Source: Albifimbria verrucaria (taxonomy: Eukaryota; Ascomycota; Sordariomycetes; Hypocreales; Stachybotryaceae). From it: DNA of 64,000 bases. The stretch lies in NCBI GenBank assembly GCA_020081605.1, contig JAHREC010000015.1, forward strand, positions 62,001 to 126,000. Reading direction: 5' to 3'. How positions within the stretch are numbered: the stretch's first letter is position 1; the number at the start of each line of letters is the position of its first letter. Shown in pieces: positions 11,390 to 22,272 of the stretch. The position numbers and the translations under genes were made by a program. Below the pieces are notes generated by a model. The model saw only the letters and a program-made list of their open reading frames with translations, was not told the DNA's origin and did no database searches.

Positions 11390-12959
11390 TTCTCGGGGCA
11401 AGAGCCACGACACTTGGCTGGTGTATAAATTCGTGCCAACAGGTAGAGCCCCATTCATACGCACGCAATAATGATGATTGTAGTTGATGTGGGAGTGCCC
11501 CGTCGAGGCCATATGTAACGCCGCGTTGCAGTGGACGATGCCCGCTCTGCCAAGCAAAAACCATATTTAAATCTGCACCCGCGGTGACATCGTCGTAGCG
11601 ATTGAAAGGCGTGTGCAACTCGCGGACATGCTTCTCCGTTATCCCGATAGTAATTTGTCGGTATATTCGAGTGTTTATCTGATATAGCCAGACGATCTTC
11701 GTTGCAGTCCGAAGGATCATCGTCATGTAATTAGTGGTCCATGGCTTTCGGTTTGTTTGAAAGAGGAGTGGTGTGTCCCCATATGGCATTGTTTAGTATA
11801 GCCACACAGCCCTTGTTGTAGAATGTCAGCAACTTTACGGATGAAGACGATGTATTTTGTTAAAACCGTCGCCAACCTAGCTGGGAGGAACCTAGCAACA
11901 TGAAACTCGTGGTTCGTGGAACGCTTGGCCTTATGGTGCCGGATGATATACATCATCTTTCCGTTCCAAAAGAAGACCCTCTTGCGAAGATGGACTGTTC
12001 TTGTACTCAATGGTCAAGAGCTCTTTTAGTCGCGGCGCCTGTCCACGGGCGGTAAGAAGACCACCGCCCAGATTTTGATCCATTGGTTTTACTTTGTTGA
12101 GGTAATCTCTGACAGCGCCCCAGCGCCACCGGCCATGCGCTGTCAATTGATGCAGAGACCCGCTGCGATGAGTGCAAGCGCGGACCAAGAGAGTCTTATG
12201 CGCATCCTCAAAATTATTCCCAGGATGTGATACGAAAGAATAACCTGGAGTAAAATTGGTCAAGTCATCTTTTATATCAGTAAGGCGAATCTCAGGTCGC
12301 CATCCAAACATTAGCTCATCGCATAATACTTCGGCTTGTGATATAAAGTACTCGCTGAGCTGCCGGAACGCGCTCATGGTCAATGTAAAAGATTCACCCC
12401 AAGAAATGCTCTCTCCATCATCACTCCAGCGTAAGAAAACCAAAACTTCTTAGGCTAATTAGCTCGGCTAAGGCAGAGGGCGAACCAGTAGTTGTGTACC
12501 GACTGCAAATCTCTTGTAGTCGTTCAACTTGCTGGGTGTGGGGTCTTTAGGTATACCGATAAATGGGTATGCAAAAACCGGTAGTGCATATTCTAGGAAG
12601 ATTAATCGTTGGCAGTAGATCAACAGTGATAACGAAGGGCAGTATTGTCGAGTAAGCTTAAATTGCCGACAGTCCGCAGAAAATCCGAAAATGCCACTGA
12701 AATACACCAGTAAGGTAGATGCAGGTTCACCCTCAAGGAATGGCTGAGTGCTCAGTGACAGACTGAGCTGGAGTAACAGCTCTAGGAACTCGGACTCGGC
12801 CGCATATCCGGAGGTTTCGTCTTGGGTATTCTCCGTGCTCATGGAGTCCTGCAACCGAGCCCTGCCCTCTTGTTGCCTATCATACAGGTCTTCTGATTCT
12901 TCAAAGACGTCCTCCGCCCAGATTTCGGTTTCATCTTCCAACGCTTCGGACTGTCCCAA
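11390..12959 (-). pseudogene. OrsD-family fragment C, middle part plus tyrosine-recombinase-like C-terminus
   Basis: Three or four frames together read through a single long protein on the minus strand: 12959-12468, 12443-11931, about 12000-11790 and 11789-11390. The middle part contains 'SLSTQPFLEGEPASTLLVY', 'DELMFGWRPEIRL' and 'TPGYSFVSHPGNN'. The C-terminal part has features I read as a tyrosine recombinase: box I 'GQAPRLKELLTIEY' (Arg codon about 12032, RxxEL), a beta-hairpin lysine in 'RHHKAKRS' (about 11932), box II-like 'TRIYRQITIGITEKH' (Arg about 11660), 'QSGHRPLQRGVTYG' with His at about 11540 and Tyr at about 11513 (nine residues apart, as in XerD-type enzymes). Frameshifts make it inactive. 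The OrsD fingers are missing from this copy. Confidence 0.65.
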
Positions 12960-12992
12960 ACCCTATGCTCCTAGAGCTCTTGAAGTGAGCGT

Positions 12993-13342
12993 GCATGTTC
13001 TGGATGAAGGCTGACTTGAACATCCGATATGCTTGAAGCACAAAGGCAATGAATTGTTTCCATGTGGATCGATAGCTATGTCTGGTGCTTGGTTTAGTCA
13101 TCACAGAAAATGCCCTCGGCTGGAATCTCTCAATCTTGGAGGTTTGCAACCAACAGCGACTAAGTCTGCTGCTGTGTCGAGCTGTATTTTCGCACCGGTT
13201 AAGCATCAAGCCAACCGCCCCTAATGTACAAGCAAGCTTCTGCTCGTCCTTAATGGGGCTAATGATGTCGGCGTGCCCATCTTGTGCTCCTTGACCGAGA
13301 ACCACCAGCCTTCAATGACTAAAGTTCGGCCCGCCCTACTAT
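12993..13342 (-). repeat. 350-bp OrsD mid-protein segment, identical to 29672-30021
   Basis: This block encodes, on the minus strand, 'DEQKLACTLGAVGLMLNRCE' and 'RHSYRSTWKQFIAFVLQAYR', the central WKxF region of OrsD-family proteins. It matches 29672-30021 at every position I compared. Outside the block the flanks differ on both sides: an acidic OrsD middle segment and a MITE fragment here, an OrsD N-terminus and piggyBac flank there. The right edge in both copies is CCCTACTAT. A diverged homologue lies in fragment I at about 41.4-41.75 kb. Confidence 0.85.
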
Positions 13343-13353
13343 ACCAAAGACCC

Positions 13354-13438
13354 GATGGAAACGTTGGGTGGCACGGATCATATGACGAGCTGTGCGTTGG
13401 AATCACGACATGATCCGCGAGATCATTGGGGTAGTAGG
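13354..13438. repeat. MITE-like dispersed repeat, copy C (truncated)
   Basis: This 85-base stretch matches the right half of the repeats at 5959 and 48973, including GTTGGGTGGCACGGATCA and the right edge GGGGTAGTAGG. It has one mismatch in the inverted-repeat motif (AATCACGACATGAT). The left half is missing; the copy begins directly beside the 350-bp OrsD repeat that ends at 13342. Confidence 0.7.
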
Positions 13439-13808
13439 GGTTAAGATTACGTTTACCCTGGATGATGGGTGTGTCCAACGGGAAATGAATAATAGCGAAC
13501 TGTTAGCAATTGTTGGAAAAGATGTGAGCGATCTTAACAATTGGTTATACCTCGCTTAAAGCCAAGTCCCTAGCTTAGACAGGTATTGTAATAGTGCAAG
13601 CTTTTTCAATATTACAAAGTTCACAAATAGTAAATAATAATTTATATTCTAAAAATAAGACTATCAAGTGCAGGTAATTGGCCTTGGTCTGCGTACTGGT
13701 TGCTCGGTCAGACACTTATCAGTGGCGGCTTATCGATAAGCCTCTTATCCCAAACGACGCTTCGACTTTTCGGAAATCAAAACAACACCAAACAACATCA
13801 ATCAAACA
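13439..13808. other. AT-rich stretch, no gene seen
   Basis: This interval between the MITE fragment and the HNH gene holds AT-rich sequence and no reading frame I can support. The part nearest 13808 may be the promoter and leader of the HNH gene; CAAACAACATCAATCAAACA directly before the ATG is a typical A-rich fungal leader. Confidence 0.4.
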
Positions 13809-15424
13809 ATGTCGAGTGCTGCGGTCACGCCGCAAATGCGCGCGCATGGCTGGAATGTGTATTTTCTGGCAGATGTGAATGCATCCCACTTCTCTGGTAT
13901 TTTTCAGAGTCACGACGCTGGCTTTTTGACCTTTTGCGATGTTGTTGATGAACTTCGGCTTTGTTTTGAGCTTCCTGATACCACGCGCCAGCAAGAAAAT
14001 AACGACAATCAGACACATGAAAAAGACCCGTGGGATGATGTTGCATTTGCGTTGGTCAGCCGACATGATTCTTTATCCGGTTCTCCTCGCTTGGTGACAA
14101 CTAAAGATCGAAACCTGCAAGTCCCTAGTCTTGCATGCCGCGAAGTCCAAGAACGGGCCGTTGTACAGTATCATCTTGTCCGCCATTCAGCAGAATGCAG
14201 TCTCCTTCTGATGCACCTTTGAAAGCTCATTTGCAAGGTCAGTCAATCTCTCCAACAGCCAGCCCCAGCTGTTCCTGTATCGTATCGAAAATACTTAGTC
14301 TTCGCTCCAGCTCAATGCGCAACACATATTGGTCGTCCAACCCGTCGTCCTGAACCTCGATATTTGCCACCAAAGAAGCCGTCATCTGATCCTAGAATTG
14401 CTACAATGCCCTTTCGACGCACTCTAAAAGGACGAACCAGTTCTCAATCCCCAAAACGACGCGCTTCTGGTTCCGTATCACCAAGTAAGCAACAAGAAGA
14501 AGAGGATGTTGCATCAATAGTAGCCCCGCCCAACATGGACGAGATCAACCACGAGTCCGCTCGACAAATCATGACTCAGTTCAGGTTGTCGTGCCTTGTC
14601 ATGGCAGGCCGTTGTGCTGTGTCGGGAAAAGGCCGGTCCTGGTGCATCAATCCAACTGTTGGACCGGGTCTCCAAGCATGTCACATTATTCCGCAGCAGC
14701 ATTATCATCTGTACCCTGATTCAAGAGGTGACCAAAGCACAGAGATCTGCAGCCGACGACTGGTGGAGGCGTGGATGCAGACATGGTCCGCTACTAATGG
14801 CCTCCTCTTGATGAGTCATTTACACGAGGCTTTTGACGCCAGGTTATTCTCAATCCATCCCGAAACACTCCGTATTCGCGCATTTGTTCCCTACGATGTC
14901 ATCATGGACTATCATGGCACTAAGGCCCGTGTGCCTCTAGATGTCGATAGGCACGCTCTCCGTCATCACTATGACATGTGTTGTATTGAGAACATGGTGG
15001 CAAAAATGCCTCCCGAAGATCTTATCGTGGTACCATCTGCAAGCCAGACTGGCACGTCTGGCGCAAGCACGTCATTGTCACGCAATGATTTCCCTTTACG
15101 CCAAGACCAGATGGTCCATCCAGCGGTGATCCGGCTAAGAGATCGTGGTCTACCCAAGACGGCTCAGATAGAGAACCTTCAGGTTCACAGGTACTGAGTC
15201 AAAATATTGTCAATTCGTTGGACATGGATATGAGGGACTACAAAAGACAGCGAACTGCAGACTGTGAGGCTGCCTTGTCTGATGATGAATGGACGAAATG
15301 GGTCAGAGAAGGTATGTCAGACAGATACCTTACACCTGTAAATAGTTGTGACTTCCTGGGAAATGTCAATTGGGAGCTTAGGAAGTTGTTTGGAAGTAAA
15401 GACACTCCCAAACTAAAAAACTAA
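13809..15424 (+). pseudogene. HNH-nuclease domain protein (HNH_2 type), frameshifted
   Basis: Three open segments read as one protein of about 500 residues. The first (13809-14222) starts 'MSSAAVTPQMRAHGWNVYFL' and contains 'LVTTKDRN' and 'EVQERAVVQYHL'. The second (about 14235-15197) has a basic 'FRRTLKG...SPKRRASGSVSPSK' linker and the HNH_2 domain (PF13391): 'CAVSGKGRSW', 'QACHIIPQQHYHLYP' with the first His, and 'NGLLLMSHLHEAFDARLF' with the Asn and last His. The third (15218-15424) is the tail 'DMRDYKRQRTADCEAALSDD'. One junction near 14200-14240 could be an intron or a shift; the other, near 15150, is a clear one-base shift because the tail frame reads back to 15160. The family is common in moulds; its role is not established. 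Confidence 0.7.
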
Positions 15425-16021
15425 ATCTCATTCCTAATATCATAAAACCTAATCACAGGTGAGGGTCATGCTTGTGTCGCGTGGGACTTAGTCAAATTCA
15501 GATTGAATGTTGGTCGGCTCAATCGTCAGCGCAACAGCCACCCAACTTTCGGAAATGCATGCAACCAGTATCATATGGTAGGGAACATCGTAATTTATAT
15601 GCTCAGATCAACTGTCTCATTTTTACAACGGACCAGTGTTTTAATTCGAGATGCAAGTCTGAAAGTCCTGTTGCGCACAGGATGTGAGCACTTCAAGCAT
15701 GCTTACGAAAGCACGCATCCCTGTCACGGATGCTCTCTCCTGTAAAATTTTCCCTTGGCTACCGCTGTTAGTGTTTTGCTAGGGGACAATCTTTCGCAGG
15801 CTAAATTTGGCAGCAAATCCACTGGGTGTTTATCGGGACCCTAACAACCGCCATAAGAAAGGGATTCAGAGAGTTGACCTTTCTTTACCATGCTGGTGCC
15901 GACGACATTGAGCTTCGCGAGCTCCTGACTTTGCCTTCGGGCGCTCATTCCTACTACCCTCGGCTCTTCTGAGCCTCGACTTTCTGGCTTCGCGCGCCAT
16001 CCGACAGTCCGGTCCCGGTGC
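15425..16021. other. Intergenic, no gene recognised
   Basis: The stretch contains only short overlapping frames with no protein features I recognise. Its right end, up to GTGC at 16020, is the left flank of the OrsD element copy whose conserved 5' edge starts at 16022. Confidence 0.4.
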
Positions 16022-16684
16022 CCTACTGCACCAGACCTACATTCACTTGAGTAGAGTTATTTTTTCTGCCCCACAATACAGGGGGTAGAGTTTATTGTTT
16101 TAGCAGGGGTCCGGTGATTTAGTCACTGAACATGACATGACGCGTCTCACGTTGCAGGGATAGACAGACGCGTAAAGGGGCGAAGAGGATCATGGATCCT
16201 GAGATTTGGTTGCACTATGAATCTGCATAAAAACCGTAATCAGAATATGAGTACTCTGTAGGCATTGAGCCTTTCGTATATAATGCAAGACACCGGGTTG
16301 TTATCTGCAAGACATGTGGCTTTGCTTGTGTTTCCAATGAGGTGCCTACTCATCTGCGTGACACCGGGGCTCCCAAGTGGACAAAGAAAAGCCATCGCCG
16401 AGATGATCGCGAAGATACCCGATATTCGCCGCGACCAAAACGACCTTCTAGACCTTGAGTTCCCGGAACCAGATAAGCCCCCTATTCCTTACCTAGCACC
16501 GCCACAGACAGACGGAGTCAAGTGTCCAAAATGTCCGTATGTTGTGAGGGCTGTGAAAAAGAAGGAGGAGCATCATCGTATGGTTCATCTAAATGGGAAG
16601 AGCCGTGGCCGTGGACGACCGAAACTTGATGGGAAGGAGTCAACGGAAAGCAAACAGGAAGTTACCCCAGGATCAAAATCGTGA
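16022..16684 (+). pseudogene. OrsD-family fragment D: conserved 5' leader and N-terminal fingers
   Basis: The first about 240 bases are a leader shared with the copies at 42751 and 59227 (both minus strand), starting CCTACTGCACCAGACCTAC. The leader contains an inverted ACGCGT pair (16140-16147 and 16166-16173). The protein follows from about 16264, where the start ATG of the other copies is ATT. It reads 'EPFVYNARHRVVICKTCGFACVSNE' across two frames, then 'IAKIPDIRRDQNDLLDLEF', then the second finger 'CPKCPYVVRAVKKKEEHHRMVH' and a 'GRGRPKLDGKE' AT-hook-like stretch. Homology to fragment I stops abruptly at about 16675. This is a 3'-truncated element copy; the lost ATG and frame changes make it non-coding. 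Confidence 0.75.
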
Positions 16685-16689
16685 AGACC

Positions 16690-17442
16690 AAAGTTAGCAA
16701 AGCATGAGACGTCTAATTAAGGCTTTTTCTGCCAACCTCATGCACTTAGCACGATAGGTTGGACTTGCGTTGTCTTCGGAGGAGTTTCGCTTCCTTTTGT
16801 TACGTGGCACTGTTGAACCTGACTGAACCCAGTGCTACCACCAGGCCGCGGTCAGCATTATGGAAAGTCTTCTCCTAGCTAGTTCAACGCATCCAGTTGG
16901 TCATAAGACCAGGTTGAGGGTAATAGACTCCGGCTCCTGGCGCACTCTGAATTCATTCTCCAGAAGATGCTTGCGTTCTTTCGTGTAAAGCTTCTTTATA
17001 AATAAGCAGGCAGCCTCGGTCCCTGCTACAGCAGGAGTTACACTCTTTCCGGTCTTTTTATCGGCTTGCGACCCGTCTAGACAGACAAGTCACGATGAAT
17101 GGGTGTCGCCGAGCATCCAACTTTGGAAAGCCAACCCATCCTCGGTGTGATCGGTCAGCAGAGTATGGAGATGGAGACGAGTTGGGCCGAGGCGCTGCCA
17201 TTTCTGCAGGGTAGCCTATGGGCGGCTGATACTCGAGTTTCGGTTTTGGGATCAAAGCTGTCGCGTATCGTAGCCATGTACAGGTTGTGGTTGGCTAAGA
17301 TGGCCGAACGGGGCCCGATCCGCAGGAGCATGCTTGAGTAGGATTGTTTTTATCAAGGAGCGGGAAATTTGGAGACAGTTGACCAAACACCAAATGGTAT
17401 TGGCATAGCTGCTGTAGTGGTGAGCAAAACAGTGTAGGAACA
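16690..17442. other. Intergenic, no gene recognised
   Basis: I find no supportable gene. The string ATCGTGAAGACCAAAGTTA (16676-16695 region) also occurs at about 9691-9710 and marks the point where OrsD fragment D ends; it may be a junction footprint. Confidence 0.35.
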
Positions 17443-17484
17443 GAACCTGAACCTGAACCTGAACCTGAACCTGAACTTGAACCT
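17443..17484. repeat. Hexanucleotide microsatellite (GAACCT)7
   Basis: Seven tandem GAACCT units, one with a single change (GAACTT). The run lies directly behind the stop codon of the DUF6604 gene on the minus strand (stop at 17487-17489), so it would form the start of its 3' untranslated region. Confidence 0.95.
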
Positions 17485-17486
17485 AG

Positions 17487-20146
17487 TCAGGACTTCTCAC
17501 TGTATGGGGCAATCCTGTCCGGCTTCTCCTCTACCAAGACCCCTCTGGTTTGACTCTCGTTCTTGATCTTGCTCATCAGCTTATCCAACCTCCACGGGTC
17601 CAAGTCTCCAAACTCCGCATCTTTCAGCTCCTCCGGCTCAACCTCCGTCTCAGCTTGCTCCTTGACAACTCGTCCATGTCCGTCTTCCAAGAATTTTCGC
17701 ATGACCTTTGCGGCTGCATCGATCCCGGCATCCACAGCCTCTCCTTTATCGCCGTTTGTAAAGCCTACACGGCCTGCAGCAGTAGAGAAGACATAGCCAA
17801 CCACGTATGGCAGCTTGTCTTCTGTGGGTATGTATTGGAGGAATCCGACCCCAATAGCCGGGTAAACTCTTCTTTCAACTCCGTGAGGAAAGTCCACGCG
17901 GAGTTGTGCATGGTGAAGTAGTTGAAGACTATGTCGGGGATCTCGGCGTGTATATTAAGAGCAAGCTGGCGAATAAGAGCAGCAGGGAGAGCGTCACCGA
18001 ATCAATCTATTGATAAGTGTCAGCAATAACTTCTTGGCACAATAACTCACTGTTATTTAAACCTCACAGTCTCATTCTTCGCTTTTTCCTTGATCTCTGG
18101 GCGGATATGCCCTTTACCGTCCAGGGTCTCATGGCGGCGACCCTCAATCAAGACCCCTTCAACCAAGTCAGACGAAAAGGGGGCCGTTCTCCGTTCGGCG
18201 CGAGACGACGGTTAATCACCAAAGACACCCACCCCTTGAACTTCATGTTGCGTCTGTTTGCGGTGTTGACATTGACTTTACCCTTCCGCTTGGTCGGCGC
18301 GAAGTTGCTGGCGGACACGCCGATGCAAAGACAGTAATTCCTGAAGTAGGCCTCGCGGTTCGTAGGTGGATCGCCGATAAAGACAGCCGAGTCACCCTGC
18401 ATCTTCCAAAAGGTTTCGAGATCTTCCCATACGAGATGGTCCGAAAGAAGTTTCTCCTGGCGAAGAGCATGGTACAGCTGCGTCGTACACATGACTCCTC
18501 CTGGAGTTGCTGCGTATGTTATGCCCGAGAGGTGTAGATTCACACGCATATTATGGAGGAGGAGGCCGCAGTGAATCGGATTGCGACGTAGAAACCTCCA
18601 TGCTGGGGACTGTTTCCGGGTAACAATTTTAATTGGATCATTTGGAGGCGGCATGTCGAAATCGGATCCCTGTCCCACTTTGTTGTAGCTTTGAGGACCG
18701 AGCTGCGTTCCTGCGAGCTGGGGACGTCGAGCGTTGCCTTCTTGATCTTGAGGCTTTCCTGTTTCATCTCGTCAAAGCTACGGCTGCAGTTTGAGCCGAG
18801 GAACTGCAGCACATCAAGATAAATTTGAGCGGCCCAGGCTAACCACAGGGGCGCACCATCGCCAGGATTGTTCATTAGAACACCAATGCCACGGATCAAT
18901 TCGTCTTCAACCGCCCCTGTTCCCAGATTCGAAGAGAGAAATTGCAGGTCTGGCAGGACCTCCATCATTGCAGTCTTATCCTGATCCCACTTTGCGCGGT
19001 TTGTCTCTCCGTCGGCACCAAGCTCTTCATCATACCAGCCGAATTTGCCATTGTAGTTGTTGATGATGAGGTCGCCCGAATTGCTATTTGCATAACTGGT
19101 GAGAAGACTGGTCGTGTTTATCAGACACAGCTGGGCTAGATTGTAGGCTTCCAAGTTATAAGCATCGCCTGGTTGCTTGTTATCTAGTACATCAATGCCG
19201 GATGCTTTGCATAATCCAATGAAGTACAAGGTGGCGATGTCGCCTGCGCTGCCGTGCTTGCTCACTATAGGCATGATTTCGTCTTCCATGCTGCGAGCGA
19301 GCTCAAAAGCCGTGTTCGTTGCAACAGCAGCGGCAGCGAGATCGAGACGATTGGCCTTATAATCCGCCCACAACGACTTAATATCTTGCCTGAGGCGGCT
19401 ATAGTCACCTAAAAGAACGGCAAGAGCAAAGATTGCATCCTCCTTGGACTCGTTCTCTTTGACAGTATACTTCAAATCGGTTGCGGACTTGGGAGCCACA
19501 CCTGGAGCGTTCAAGAATGCTTCAGATGGTGCGTACACTTCGAGAATGTCAAACATATTCTTGAAAGAACCCGGGATTTCTCGCCAGCCTTCTTAGCTGC
19601 TTCCTCCGCGTTGAAGCTGCCAGTCCCCATGAGTGGCTTCAGGCAGTGGCGAACTTTTTCAAGTACCCTGACAAAGAAAGAATGTCGTTCATCTGATTCG
19701 GGTTCGACTTCGACTCCATTTTCAACAAGCCGTTTCGAAAAGTTCTTGCGCACTGTCGATAGAAATCTTAGTTTGCTGCATTGAAATGGGGGCTGTGACA
19801 GTCGATTTTAAGTACCCCAAATAACGCGCTCAAGGGCCACACTCAAGTGGTCGGGAACCTTGACCGAATCTATCTTGGCTATATAGCTTGCCATGGGCTC
19901 AAACTCCCTGATCATGATGGCGCGAGAAGTTTTGTTCGCGAAGTTGCCTGGCTGAGGCTGGTGTGCACCTTTAGCCTGTTTCCGAGCCTTGCCCTTCCGT
20001 CTGCCTGACTTGACCGGTACATTGTTGGAGCTTGAAGTGTTTTCTGGGTAACCGTTGTCGTTGGCAGTTGTGGCCAGCCAGTTGGCTATAGAGTCTGTGT
20101 CTGCTTTGTACTGTTGATACAGACTCTTCAGAGATGAGGGTAACAT
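17487..20146 (-). pseudogene. DUF6604-family protein, several frameshifts
   Basis: The N-terminus (20146-19808) reads 'MLPSSLKSLYQQYKADTDS', 'IANWLATTANDNGYP' and a basic 'SGRRKGKARKQAKG', the hallmark opening of DUF6604 proteins (PF20253). It continues with 'SDERHSFFVRVLEKVRHCLK' (19753-19511), then in another frame 'FKNMFDILEVYAPSEAFLNA' and a long helical part with 'DAIFALAVLLGDYSRLR' (19556-18700), then 'LHNMRVNLHLSGI' (18678-18148). A convincing intron with GTGAGT donor, GCTGAC branch and CAATAG acceptor lies at about 18005-18050. The end is 'DKLPYVVGYVFSTAAGRVG' (17897-17487). At least three one-base shifts (near 19590, 18690 and 17850) break the frame. The family's function is unknown. 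Confidence 0.75.
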
Positions 20147-20520
20147 CTTGGGCGATTGTCGTGAATGATTTTGCCTGCGTGTGGTTTCGCAAGCTTGAGC
20201 TCCTAATGTGGGGCTGCTCGACTAATCAAGAAAATTACGTAAGTTCAACAACACCACACGAGGGCTGCATGACCTGATTCGGAAGCCTGAGACATTTGAG
20301 ATTTGAGGCTCTCACCAACACATATGCGTTGTATGTGGCCTCACACAGCTAGCTATTCAATTACAAAAAAAGCCAAAAAGGTCCCTATTAAACGGTTCGA
20401 ACCCATGATCTTTGGATATATGCTATTATTACAGCTATTTCTAGGGTCTTTGGAAATACACGATATGCATACCTTTAGTTGACACCTTCAACACCAAAAC
20501 ACTGCAGCGCTGCCCTTAAA

Positions 20521-20560
20521 TCAAATAAATCAAATATGGTGTCAGATATGATTTATTTGA
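20521..20560. repeat. AT-rich perfect inverted repeat
   Basis: TCAAATAAATCA (20521-20532) is repeated as its exact complement at 20549-20560 with a 16-base spacer. It could be the terminal or subterminal part of an unrecognised DNA element, because a different, GC-rich sequence type begins about 80 bases to the right. Confidence 0.8.
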
Positions 20561-20579
20561 TGGTTCCTCGAGCCATATT

Positions 20580-21250
20580 TGCTTTGTTTGGAAGATTTGT
20601 CAAATATTTCAAATCAAATCCTATCCATAACTCATGCATCACCACCTCCGCCCTGTAGATGGAGATGACAAGGGTGGGCTTAATACCCGAGAGGAGTTGA
20701 GGTGCACGGAGTTGCATCTGTAAGCCGAGCTGGGAGTGGAGGAGGAGAAGAGCGCGACGGCCGTCGTGGTGAAGAAGAAGAACGGCCTTCCCACAAAGAA
20801 CCATGAGCTCAACCAGCCAGGCATCGCTACTTTCTTCGGCAATACTAGAGGCCCGTCGAAGCCAACCGGGTCGGGGCCACCATGGCAGAAGATCTAGCAG
20901 AAAATCATAATCAGCGATAGCAAAGACGATAACGACGAGTTCGATGCCAGGGACGCTGAGCCAGAGGAAGAAGCGCTGAGAGCCGCGCCGCACGTAATGC
21001 CCCTCCAACAAGGCGACGCGGCTGAGGCACAGGCAGGGCCCGCTCCAGGTCCCGAGGGGCTCCGTAACACTACAATCGCCGGTGGGCGAACCCGAGGACG
21101 ACCATATCGAGTCGGTAATGCCCTCACCCCCGCAGCTGCTGGCAGAACGACTCAATGCGGAGCTGGTAGTGGTGGCGGTAGGCGTGGACGGGATAAATCT
21201 TTGAAAAAAGCGATTTGTCCTCACCAAACCGAGAAGGAAAGATCCTAATA
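20580..21250. other. GC-rich block without a recognised gene
   Basis: The base composition changes to clearly GC-rich here, and acidic frames such as 'EFDARDAEPEEEALRAAPH' and the Gly/Arg-rich 'GGGRRGRD' can be read on the plus strand. Both strands have open but low-complexity frames. I recognise no domain; this could be the hydrophilic tail of a decayed transposase, but that is only a guess. Confidence 0.3.
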
Positions 21251-21419
21251 TACTGTGCCGATAAGTGGTCCTCGCTGTGGATTAAAAGCAGGCCATCGAA
21301 AAAGAGCAATAAGAGTCTTCGGCAAAGTCTTCCTTCAAAGTCAAGCGGCAAATTCTTTCGCCTTCTCTTGACCATAACCACACCTGAGTCCTTGTAATAG
21401 TAATGATGAAACGGTCGAG

Positions 21420-22272
21420 AAGAGTTTCAATCGCAACGACAGACGCGTGACTGAAGAGCTTTTTCCAAGTCCTTGGGAGTCAAGGATGTAGAAATCGTCT
21501 GTCCCTGAATCTTTTGTCACAAATACACCATCTGTGAATGATGCGCTGATCAAGTCGTCTAATCCACACGCGTAATCAGACTCGCTAATTTGATCCTTCT
21601 GAATCAGAAAACGGGAGACCAGCTGTCATTTGTATCTTCGCGTATATCCACCCAGTTCAGTCCTGGTCTCGCGCTGTGATTGTCGTCTAAATGGTGATGT
21701 TCAAATCGATCAGTTGATAGATTCCAAACCATAATTTTCTTTCCAGTGATAGCTATCACAAGATCGCTATTGTCTGGAAGGAGTACGTGCTGGGCACCGG
21801 CAATGGTACAACTTCTATCGTGCCCTAGAGATTCCATATGGTAGACCCGAATCTCCGATTCATTGTAAAAAACGAAAAAATCCCGAGATTCAGTAACCAC
21901 ACAAATCCATGTAGACAATCCAATTGTTTGGATCAGTTCCCAGCCCTCGACTTTTCGAACAGCGTAAGCCCCATCCTCGTTACAGACAGCGAGATCACCT
22001 CCGGCCAAGAATCCTTCAAAACTGATGCGCTCGCCACGACGGTACTCTTTGTTCCTCTCGAGATCATAAACAATGTCCTTTGAATTGATGTGCACAATAC
22101 ATACAGCCGAACCGCAAGAAGCGTGATGGAAATATGGCACACCTTCTTCCGAGCGCAGCGTAACTAGTTTGAAATTCGGGTCGGCTCTGCATATTAAGCT
22201 GCCTTCTCTGGTTGCACTGTGGGTACAAAGGGCCGTACTGTCAGAGGTCATGGTGTTGGATGGCTGTGTCAT
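21420..22272 (-). CDS. WD40-like propeller fragment
   Basis: An open frame from 22272 to 21604 (222 codons) has recurrent beta-strand patterns ending in 'VCIVHINSKDIVYDLE', 'DLAVCNEDGAYAVRKVEGWE', 'FFVFYNESEIRVYHME' and 'LVIAITGKKIMVWNLSTD'. These resemble degenerate WD repeats. The theme appears to continue in another frame (21553-21420: 'GVFVTKDSGTDDFYILDS'). The usual upstream partner of such propellers in moulds (NACHT or kinase domain) is not present, so this is either a short stand-alone gene or the remnant of a larger one. Position 22272 as start is only the first Met of the frame. Confidence 0.4.

Noticed and set aside
17443..17484. (GAACCT)7 as a possible interstitial telomere repeat
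   Set aside because: It does not match the TTAGGG/CCCTAA type of filamentous fungi and lies in a 3' untranslated position; an ordinary microsatellite.
20390..20410. GGTTCGAACC resembling a tRNA T-loop
   Set aside because: It is only a ten-base palindrome; T-stem, anticodon arm and acceptor stem are missing on both strands.
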